This document shows, piece by piece, positions 1 through 5,410 of a stretch of DNA of 20,715 nucleotides. Source of the DNA: Flavobacteriales bacterium UBA2426 (lineage in GTDB: Bacteria > Bacteroidota > Bacteroidia > Flavobacteriales_F > PHOS-HE28); contig DDRC01000183.1 in NCBI GenBank assembly GCA_002342985.1, positions 1-20,715 on the forward strand, given 5' to 3'. Made by a program: the position numbers and the translations under genes. Under the pieces are notes generated by a model. It was not told the origin of the DNA. It saw only the letters and a list, made by a program, of their open reading frames with translations, and did no database searches. Position 1 is the first letter of the stretch. Each line of letters opens with the position of its first letter.

Positions 1-1112
1 TTGCTGCTGCCGGCGGTGATGTACCAGGCGCCGGTGCCATCGCTGTTCACCTTGCAGATGCCCATGGCGAACAGCGTTCCGGCGCAGAGGTAGGCGTGGT
101 TGTCGGCGTCGAGCAGCATCTGGGCGTGCAACAGGAAGTTGTTGGGGCCGTCGGCGTCGTTGTTGAGCCAGATCTGGTCGCCGTCGATCGACGCCTTGAG
201 GAAGGCCGCGCCACCGCTGCCATTCAAGGGGAACCCGCTCACCACCGGCGCGCCATCGCTGCCCGCTTCCACGCGGTAGGCGGTGATGGGGTAGGTGTAC
301 TCCCACAGCAGCGCGCCGGTGGGCGAGAGCTTCTTGATCACGCTGCCGCCGCCACTGGCGGGTGATCCATGCACGCAATAGGTGTTGCCGAAGGCATCGC
401 CGGCGGCATCGCCCACGGTGAAGCTGGAGACGCCGGGCAGGCTCCACACCGTGTTGCCATCGCGGTCGATGCGCGCATACCCGTTGATGTTGCCGGTGAT
501 GCCCCGCGCGCTGATCACCAGCTGGCTGTCGGGCGTGAACTTGATGTTGATGGGCGCGCCGATGCCGACCGCATCGTACCAGTCCCACACGGTGCCGCCA
601 TCGGGGTCCAGCTTGTTCACCTTGGTCACCATCCCATTGGGCCCCATGCCCAGGCCGAGCACGTAGATGTGGTTGGCCTTGTCCACCACGCATTTACGCG
701 TGGAGGACCCGTCGAAGTCGGTCTCATACACCACGCGCCACACCAGCCCGCCGTCGGGGTCGAACTTCATCACCAGGCTGTTGGCGTTCACCGGGTTGGA
801 GAAGCCGCTGGTGATGGTGCCGGTGACGATGGCGTTGCCCTGCTGGTCGGTGGCCACCCAGGTGGCGCGGTCGGTGCGCGTGGTGCTGGTCTGATCGTAC
901 GCTGCGTTCCATAGCAGTTCGCCCGCGCTGTTCCGTTTGGTGAGGGTGATGTCGCCGCCCAGGTTCGCGTCGTAGTTCACCGTGAAGACGTTGTCCTGCT
1001 GGTCTAGCGCGATGGCCAGGCCGTTGAGTGGCTGCACCCAATCGACCGTTACCTGGGCGTGCGCCTTCGCCGGGAAGGCGACCAGGGCAAGGGGGATGAA
1101 GAAGCGGGTCAT
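1..1112 (-). CDS. Secreted beta-propeller-like (SBBP-type) protein, C-terminus beyond the window
   Basis: The frame is open from the ATG at 1112 to the window edge, giving 370 codons with the C-terminus missing. Residues 1-20 form a signal peptide (MTRFFIPLALVAFPAKAHAQ). The body repeats blocks of the type 'D..GN..V.G' followed by 'L.PDG...W', for example around DQQGNAIVTG and KFDPDGGLVW. This is the pattern of SBBP-like beta-propeller proteins that Bacteroidota export. It resembles the protein encoded at 9338-10999 in its opening residues and repeat style, and that protein ends in a T9SS sorting domain, so this one may do so too; the missing end would show it. The likely location is outside the cell or on its surface. 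No enzymatic motif was seen. The start is chosen because the signal peptide begins there and a TTTG-type element lies about 18 bases upstream. Confidence 0.8.
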   Translation of the reverse strand, partial: MTRFFIPLALVAFPAKAHAQVTVDWVQPLNGLAIALDQQDNVFTVNYDANLGGDITLTKRNSAGELLWNAAYDQTSTTRTDRATWVATDQQGNAIVTGTITSGFSNPVNANSLVMKFDPDGGLVWRVVYETDFDGSSTRKCVVDKANHIYVLGLGMGPNGMVTKVNKLDPDGGTVWDWYDAVGIGAPINIKFTPDSQLVISARGITGNINGYARIDRDGNTVWSLPGVSSFTVGDAAGDAFGNTYCVHGSPASGGGSVIKKLSPTGALLWEYTYPITAYRVEAGSDGAPVVSGFPLNGSGGAAFLKASIDGDQIWLNNDADGPNNFLLHAQMLLDADNHAYLCAGTLFAMGICKVNSDGTGAWYITAGSS

Positions 1113-1130
1113 GGGCGCTGCTGGTTCGTG

Positions 1131-1140
1131 CTCAAAGCTG
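1131..1140 (-). promoter_or_regulatory. Possible -7 element of the secreted beta-propeller gene
   Basis: On the minus strand this reads CAGCTTTGAG, one base off the Bacteroidota TAnnTTTG element, and it ends 18 bases before the ATG at 1112. No convincing -33 TTG was found. The 139-base gap to the upstream ChaN-like gene (1113-1251) holds no other recognisable gene. Confidence 0.3.
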
Positions 1141-1251
1141 CCCCAAGGTGAGGCGGGCGGGCATGACCGCGATCAGCAATGCCGCCCACGCAGGCGATGC
1201 ACCGGACGGGGCGGGAAGGGAGGCCGACGGAGCGGCGGCTGGGCGGCGCGC

Positions 1252-2124
1252 TCAGTACGAGCCTGGCACATCCTCATCCACGCAGAGGATGATGTCCGCC
1301 TGGCCGAGGCTCTCCGCGGGCAGCTTCTTCAGTTGCGGCGCGGTGATGGTGGCGATGGTGACCACCTTGAGGTCGGGCCGCGCGCGCTTCAGGTACCAGC
1401 CGATGCCCTCGTGGAAGTCGGAGTGGTAGGTGCCGTTGAAATGCAGGAAGCGCTTGCCCGGGGCGAGTGCTTGCAGGATGAAGTGCGCCATGGTGGCATC
1501 TTTCAGGGCCTGCGCCTTCACGATGTTCGGCGTGGCGTGGTCGCCCATCATGGCCAGCATCTTCACGTAGCCGGGCAGATTGGGGTCGAAGGCGATGGGC
1601 AGCGGGGCGATGAAGCGGCGCTGATCGGCGGGCACGGTATCGAGGGCCTCGAAGCCGCCCTTGCTCACGGCGCGGGCGTAGCGGCGCGGCACGTTGGCCG
1701 CCACGAAGGGCAGCTGGCGCTCCTTGGCCAGCTCCACCAGCGGCGCGTAGTCGGTGGGGTGGTTCTTCCACAGGCGGGCCAGCGTGTCGAATGCGGCCTG
1801 GTCGATCTCGCCCTTCAGGTAGCGGTCCAAGGTGGCCTGGTCGTCTGCCTCGATCATCTCGGCGCCGAGCACGAGCCCGCCGCGCGCGGCCAGGTCGCGC
1901 GCCACCTCCAGCTGCAGCCAATGCGCGATGGCGTTGTTGTGCAGCTCGCCGAAGAGCACCACATCGGCCGCGGCCACCGTGCGCAGGAGCTGCTTGTGCG
2001 ACACCTTGCCGCCCTTGGCGTTGAAGAGCGCGTAGGAGGGCAGCACTTGTGCGGACGCATGGCCACCAGAAAGCAGCGCGACGATGAGAAGGAGCGAGTA
2101 GGGGATAGGGATGCGCATCGTCAT
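1252..2124 (-). CDS. ChaN-like haem-binding-superfamily protein (exported)
   Basis: 290 residues. Residues 1-26 form a signal peptide ending in HASAQ. There is no lipobox cysteine, so the product looks periplasmic rather than a lipoprotein, unlike characterised ChaN lipoproteins. The mature part matches the ChaN/Tiki-like fold: VVLFGELHNN (residues 55-64) with His62 and His68 corresponds to the family GExHD..HH signature. It is followed by LGAEMIEADDQ, a WKNHPTDYAPLVELAK segment, MGDHATPNIVKAQALKD, and the C-terminal HFNGTYHSDFHEGIGWYL. Family members bind haem and some are iron-regulated; the role here is inferred from that. The open frame extends upstream to 2331, but residues before 2124 are not signal-like. 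ATG at 2118, two codons in, is an equally workable start. The gene lies 62 bases downstream of a membrane-protein gene on the same strand and may be co-transcribed with it. Confidence 0.85.
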   Translation of the reverse strand: MTMRIPIPYSLLLIVALLSGGHASAQVLPSYALFNAKGGKVSHKQLLRTVAAADVVLFGELHNNAIAHWLQLEVARDLAARGGLVLGAEMIEADDQATLDRYLKGEIDQAAFDTLARLWKNHPTDYAPLVELAKERQLPFVAANVPRRYARAVSKGGFEALDTVPADQRRFIAPLPIAFDPNLPGYVKMLAMMGDHATPNIVKAQALKDATMAHFILQALAPGKRFLHFNGTYHSDFHEGIGWYLKRARPDLKVVTIATITAPQLKKLPAESLGQADIILCVDEDVPGSY

Positions 2125-2186
2125 GCGGCTAATGAACGGTATCTGATCGACTATGAAGCTGACCACCGCGCGGTAACGACGATGAA

Positions 2187-2579
2187 TCATTCGCCCAAGG
2201 CCACGCGCGCCGCCAGTAGTGCGCTTACCAAGGTGATCGGTGTGAAGATCAAGGTCTCGCGCAGGTCGAGCGCCATGAGGTTTCCGATGGTGTTGAGGGC
2301 GAAGAGCGCGCACACCACCCATAGGCCCCACTTGCCCACTGCCGGCATTGAACGACCGATAAGGCCCATTCGGACCAGCACGAGCGCAACGAAGACGAGC
2401 AGGATCGTGATGCTGACGAGCGCGCCCACCGTGCGTTCCTCCTCGTTCTGCAAGCGCCCGCCCCAGACCAGTTCCGTGGGGATGAAGCCAGCGAGCACCA
2501 CCAGCTGGAACGCGATGGCCGCAGTGAAGAGCACCAGCAGGCCGATGGCGGCGGCGCGGAAGGGGATGAGGCTGCGCAT
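2187..2579 (-). CDS. Small four-helix integral membrane protein of unknown function
   Basis: 130 residues with four predicted membrane spans, at about residues 10-33, 51-75, 84-104 and 110-128. The first two spans are joined by a charged loop containing RLQNEEER. I do not recognise a named family; it resembles the short uncharacterised four-span proteins common in bacteria. The frame stays open upstream to 2891, but that extension is Arg/Pro/His-rich GC-shadow sequence. The ATG at 2579 starts a membrane-type N-terminus (MRSLIPFRAAAIG) and is preceded, three bases away, by a GCATCTTCGC element. It lies directly upstream of the ChaN-like gene, so the two may form an operon. Confidence 0.7.
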   Translation of the reverse strand: MRSLIPFRAAAIGLLVLFTAAIAFQLVVLAGFIPTELVWGGRLQNEEERTVGALVSITILLVFVALVLVRMGLIGRSMPAVGKWGLWVVCALFALNTIGNLMALDLRETLIFTPITLVSALLAARVALGE

Positions 2580-2582
2580 GGC

Positions 2583-2592
2583 GCGAAGATGC
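2583..2592 (-). promoter_or_regulatory. Possible -7 promoter element (GCATCTTCGC), near-leaderless
   Basis: The minus strand reads GCATCTTCGC, ending three bases before the ATG at 2579. The identical ten-base string precedes the gene at 12236, and close variants precede other genes here. If it is a -7 element, the transcript would start at or next to the start codon. No -33 TTG lies at the usual spacing. Confidence 0.35.
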
Positions 2593-2818
2593 GCTCCGAG
2601 CCGGGGAGGGTCACCGTGCCACCAAGGTGTGCGCCATTGCAGCGGGAAGGCATCCGATCGATGCATGGCCGCGGTCGGCTGGAAGCCCCCTGAAGTTCCG
2701 AGCCCGCGCCGGTGCAGGCACCGGGCATGATGCCGCGGTGCCCGGCGCATGATCATCGGGGAGGCAGCAGGCCGTGCTTGATCCAAGGAATACGGACAAG
2801 CGGTCGCGCAGATTTTCG

Positions 2819-2827
2819 TATCTTGCG
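2819..2827 (+). promoter_or_regulatory. Possible -7 promoter element of the RRM gene (TATCTTGCG)
   Basis: TATCTTGCG at 2819-2827 fits TAnnTTTG with one mismatch and sits in a locally AT-richer patch (GATTTTCGTATCTTGCG). It would give a leader of roughly 85 bases. A second candidate, ACATCTTAC at about 2890-2898, would give a short leader, and the sequence does not decide between them. Confidence 0.4.
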
Positions 2828-2866
2828 CCGACTGGCGCCATTCGTGCTCTCGGGGCCTTCGGGTCC
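2825..2866 (+). promoter_or_regulatory. Two GC hairpins in the RRM leader, one with a TTCG tetraloop
   Basis: First hairpin: GCGCC (2825-2829), loop GACT, GGCGC (2834-2838). Second: GGGCC (2853-2857), loop TTCG, GGTCC (2862-2866), with one G-U pair and a C-UUCG-G closing. UUCG tetraloops are exceptionally stable. They lie in the presumed 5' leader of an RNA-binding protein gene, so they could be regulatory targets or simply structure from GC-rich sequence. Confidence 0.35.
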
Positions 2867-2918
2867 GGCCGTTCAGGTCAGCGCGGTTCACATCTTACTC
2901 ACCCTTAAACCCTGACGT

Positions 2919-3170
2919 ATGAACATCTACGTGGGCAGGTTGAACCATGCCATTACCGAACTCCACCTCGAATTGCTCTTCGGCCATTTCGGCGAGGTCG
3001 AGCGCGCCAAGGTGGTCACCGATCCGATCACCGGGGAAACGCGTGGCTTCGGCTTCGTGGAGATGAAGGATGCGCGATCCGCCACCAAGGCCATCGACAA
3101 GCTGGATGGCGTGAAGCTGGAAGGGACCACCCTGGTGGTGCGTCCCGCTCATCCCGCGCCGCACGACTGA
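2919..3170 (+). CDS. Single-domain RRM RNA-binding protein
   Basis: 83 residues, one complete RNA recognition motif with little else. RNP2 is IYVGRL (residues 3-8) and RNP1 is RGFGFVEM (residues 42-49), carrying the aromatic residues that stack on RNA bases. The family binds single-stranded RNA in the cytoplasm. Short RRM proteins of this type are widespread in Bacteroidota, many of which lack Hfq or ProQ, and have been proposed as post-transcriptional regulators there. That role is family knowledge, not shown here. The start is well set because the fold begins at residue 2. The leader contains two hairpins. The gene converges with the hydrolase gene, 24 bases apart, with a shared palindrome over both stops. 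Confidence 0.95.
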   Translation: MNIYVGRLNHAITELHLELLFGHFGEVERAKVVTDPITGETRGFGFVEMKDARSATKAIDKLDGVKLEGTTLVVRPAHPAPHD

Positions 3171-3199
3171 TCCGTGACGCGCTTGGCGCTGCGGTCAGT
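3166..3199. terminator. Bidirectional terminator-like palindrome over two convergent stop codons
   Basis: Outer arms ACTGA (3166-3170) and TCAGT (3195-3199) contain the TGA of the RRM gene and the TGA of the hydrolase gene. Inside them CCG (3172-3174) pairs with CGG (3192-3194), then GCGC (3179-3182), loop TTG, GCGC (3186-3189). That is 12 base pairs with a small bulge and an internal loop. There is no T-tract, so the terminator function is inferred from position. Confidence 0.5.
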
Positions 3200-4322
3200 A
3201 GCGGTGGAAGGGGTCGCCTCCGGGGCGTTGCGGTATGGTTGAAGGCATGCCGGCCTGTGCTTGCAGGAAGGCGAGCAATTCATCGAGCAAGGCGGCGTGC
3301 AGCTCGCGCTGTTCCTGCAAGGCCTCGCGGTCCGGCAGCGCGAAGCGCCCGGCTCCTGCCAACCGCAGCAGGTAGGCGCTGGTGAAGCTCTCGTGGCCGA
3401 AGGGCTGCTTGGGGTCCAGGTAGCGCAGGTCGCCGCGCACGCCGCGGAACATCGGGAAGGGCGGTTCGCCCTCGGTATCGGCCACCAGCAGGATGGGCAT
3501 CGGGTAGCGGTGCGTGGTGATGGCCTCCAGCACATGCGGCCATTTGTCGCGCACCTCGGCAGTGTCGGTCTTCCATTCTAGGGTGGTCTCCAGGCTGATG
3601 AAGGCATCGGCAAGGCCCGGTTCGTGCAGTGTGCACCAGCCCTCCTGCGCGCCCCAGCTGTGGCCGATGCAGAAGACCTTGCCCCCGTTGGCGATCTGTC
3701 GCGCGAAGCGCAGCATGGTGCGGATGCTGCTGCGATCGGGCTCCCACGTGAGCGGTGTGCCGTACATGGCGTTCTCCAAGGGCCAGTGGAAGTTGCAGGA
3801 GAGGAAGACGAACCCGTTGGCCGCGAAGTGCTCGGCCATCCCCGCGTTCTCGTCGCTTAAGCCTTGGGCGCCGTGGTGGTAGACGATCACAGGCCTGGAC
3901 CCATGCATGGGCAATTCGGCCTTGATGGCACGGGTGCCCAGCACGAAGAGGCTGTCCTTCGCCTGCTGTTCGGTGAATGGCGTGTAGTCGATGGGGGCAT
4001 CGCCATCGAATGGGTAGCGCAGGCAGTACTCGATGAAGGCGCTGTCCATGCGGAACAGCAGTTCGTTGTGCACGCGCTGCAGTGATGCCTCCAGCATCCG
4101 CTCGCGAAGCTGGGCGTAGGTCAAGCGCACGCCCACCGGCGGGTTGTCCAGCGGGAACCAGGCCTGCACGAAGAGCGGTGCCGGACCATCATAGCCGAAT
4201 GCCGTGTACCGCAGGCTGTCGTTGAAGAGCAGCGTGTCCGCGAAGCCGATGGGACGGGGAGGCTGCGCATCGACACTGGTGCTCACGAGCAAGAGGGCGA
4301 TGAGCAGGGAAGGTCGCTTCAT
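3195..4322 (-). CDS. Secreted alpha/beta-hydrolase (dienelactone hydrolase/PAF-acetylhydrolase-like)
   Basis: 375 residues. A signal peptide spans residues 1-19 (MKRPSLLIALLLVSTSVDAQ). The nucleophile elbow is GHSWGAQ with Ser222, fitting GxSxG. VIVYHHGAQG upstream supplies the oxyanion-hole HG region. The likely acid is Asp in ILLVADTEGE and the likely base is His in QPFGHESF, so the triad appears complete. The substrate cannot be told; an ester or lipid ester hydrolysed outside the cytoplasm is the family expectation. The frame is open upstream to 5411, antisense to the next genes, but the signal peptide and a TACCTTG element six bases upstream fix the start at 4322. It is divergent from the SH3-like gene. 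Confidence 0.88.
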   Translation of the reverse strand: MKRPSLLIALLLVSTSVDAQPPRPIGFADTLLFNDSLRYTAFGYDGPAPLFVQAWFPLDNPPVGVRLTYAQLRERMLEASLQRVHNELLFRMDSAFIEYCLRYPFDGDAPIDYTPFTEQQAKDSLFVLGTRAIKAELPMHGSRPVIVYHHGAQGLSDENAGMAEHFAANGFVFLSCNFHWPLENAMYGTPLTWEPDRSSIRTMLRFARQIANGGKVFCIGHSWGAQEGWCTLHEPGLADAFISLETTLEWKTDTAEVRDKWPHVLEAITTHRYPMPILLVADTEGEPPFPMFRGVRGDLRYLDPKQPFGHESFTSAYLLRLAGAGRFALPDREALQEQRELHAALLDELLAFLQAQAGMPSTIPQRPGGDPFHRY

Positions 4323-4327
4323 CGATA

Positions 4328-4334
4328 CAAGGTA
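4328..4334 (-). promoter_or_regulatory. Possible -7 element of the hydrolase gene (TACCTTG)
   Basis: The minus strand reads TACCTTG, close to TAnnTTTG, ending five bases before the ATG at 4322. This would give a nearly leaderless message. No TTG at the usual -33 spacing was found. Confidence 0.4.
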
Positions 4335-4400
4335 GCCAAGCCCATCCGAAGAGCTCCTGCGGCGGATCAAACCCTCCCATACCGTCTGGAGGAACATGCG

Positions 4401-4410
4401 CACCTTTGGG
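4401..4410 (+). promoter_or_regulatory. Possible -7 element of the SH3-like gene (CACCTTTGGG)
   Basis: CACCTTTG matches TAnnTTTG except for the first base and ends 14 bases before the ATG at 4425. It shares the 102-base divergent region with the element of the hydrolase gene. Confidence 0.4.
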
Positions 4411-4424
4411 CTGCCAGCCGCCCC

Positions 4425-5312
4425 ATGCGTTCCATCGCAACCCTTCTGCTGCTCACCGCCGTGCTGGCCGAAGCGCAGGACCCGGTCTTCGTGTACCACA
4501 CACCCCGCGCGCAATACATCTTCCCGGAGGAGGCCGATCCCGCCTATGTGCTGTTCAGCGATGCGCCCGTGCATGAGCAGCCTGCCATGGAAGCGCCCGT
4601 AGTGCTGAAGGCCGTGGCCGGTGACCTGGTTCAGGTGCTGGAGGCCACCGAGGACACCCTGGTCCTGAACGGGGTGATGAGCCACTGGTACCGCGTGGCC
4701 TTCGGCGACGTGGAAGGCTGGACCTGGGGCGGGAACCTGGCGCAGCGCACCTTCGGCAGCCAGGGCGACCCCACCGTGAAGTTCGTGGCCGGCATCGATC
4801 ACGTGACGCCGTCGGACACGGGGCGCTACGACTTCAGCTACCGCCTCGTGGCGGTGAAGGATAGACGTGAACTCGACCGCATCGTGGTACGCAGCTTCGC
4901 GTGGGGCTTCGAAGAGGTACTCGACCACGGCCACCGCGGATTGCGCAACGTGGATGATGTGATCACGCTCGCGGTGCCCTGCGTGGGCGGCTGCGGCTGC
5001 ACCACCGGCGAAGTGGTGGTGTTCTGGAGCGGCGGCCGCTTCCACCACGTGGCCGATCTGATGGGCACGCCCGATGGGGAGTTCAGCGAGAACGTGGGGT
5101 TCGTCTACCCGTCGGACATGGAGGGCGAGGCCAACACCATTGTGCGTGTGACCAGCACCTACGAAGAACCGGAAGAAGAGGAAGAGGCGGAGGTGCCCAC
5201 GAACACCATCACCCGCATCCTGCGCAAGGAGTACTTGCACTGGGACGGCACGGCCTTGGTGCCCAGCGGCCGGGCGATGGAGGAGCGACGGTATGCGATG
5301 ACGCTGGACTGA
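4425..5312 (+). CDS. Exported SH3-like domain protein of unknown function
   Basis: 295 residues. Residues 1-18 form a signal peptide (MRSIATLLLLTAVLAEAQ). Residues about 43-107 fit a bacterial SH3 domain: YVLFSDAPVHEQPAM, then GDLVQVLEA, and the closing WYRVAFGDVEGWTWGGNLA, which is the typical 'W.kV..g...GWv....l' ending. Bacterial SH3 domains often bind cell-wall material. The rest (110-295) is unrecognised. It has a cysteine cluster PCVGGCGCTTG near residues 186-196, an acidic stretch EEPEEEEEAEVP near 246-257, and beta-rich segments resembling a sensor or inhibitor domain. The likely place is the periplasm or outer surface. It is followed after 98 bases by the STAND gene, which has its own promoter. 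Confidence 0.78.
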   Translation: MRSIATLLLLTAVLAEAQDPVFVYHTPRAQYIFPEEADPAYVLFSDAPVHEQPAMEAPVVLKAVAGDLVQVLEATEDTLVLNGVMSHWYRVAFGDVEGWTWGGNLAQRTFGSQGDPTVKFVAGIDHVTPSDTGRYDFSYRLVAVKDRRELDRIVVRSFAWGFEEVLDHGHRGLRNVDDVITLAVPCVGGCGCTTGEVVVFWSGGRFHHVADLMGTPDGEFSENVGFVYPSDMEGEANTIVRVTSTYEEPEEEEEAEVPTNTITRILRKEYLHWDGTALVPSGRAMEERRYAMTLD

Positions 5313-5371
5313 ACCGGATGGCCGTCCGACGGGCGGCAAGGCAGCGGCACGCCCCCTCCCTTTGGACGGTG

Positions 5372-5402
5372 CCGAGGCCTCCGGCGCAAACGGTACTTTC
5401 AC
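5372..5402 (+). promoter_or_regulatory. Bacteroidota-type promoter of the STAND gene
   Basis: A -33 TTG (5372-5374, in CCTTTGGACG) is followed after 19 bases by TACTTTC (5394-5400), matching TTG-N19-TAnnTTTG, the sigma-70 promoter type known for Bacteroides and Flavobacterium. It ends eight to ten bases before the ATG at 5411. This is the best two-part promoter match in the window. Confidence 0.55.
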
Positions 5403-5410
5403 CATGCCCA

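Larger units (their letters stand above)
2580..2918. other. Divergent intergenic region (339 bases) with leader of the RRM gene
   Basis: This stretch separates the membrane-protein gene (minus) from the RRM gene (plus). It holds the promoter-like element of each and a leader of about 85 bases with two short GC hairpins. The weak open frames across it are rich in Arg, Pro and Gly and look like non-coding GC shadow. No tRNA-like or repeat structure was seen. Confidence 0.6.

Noticed and set aside
982..2730. Long plus-strand open frame (582 codons) over the ChaN-like and membrane-protein genes
   Set aside because: It is antisense to genes with signal peptide and family motifs. The product is His/Arg/Gly-rich without a domain, as expected from GC-rich third positions.
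5159..5190. Glu-rich GAAGAG-like run as a short tandem repeat
   Set aside because: It is the acidic stretch of the SH3-like protein. The units are irregular and no longer array exists.
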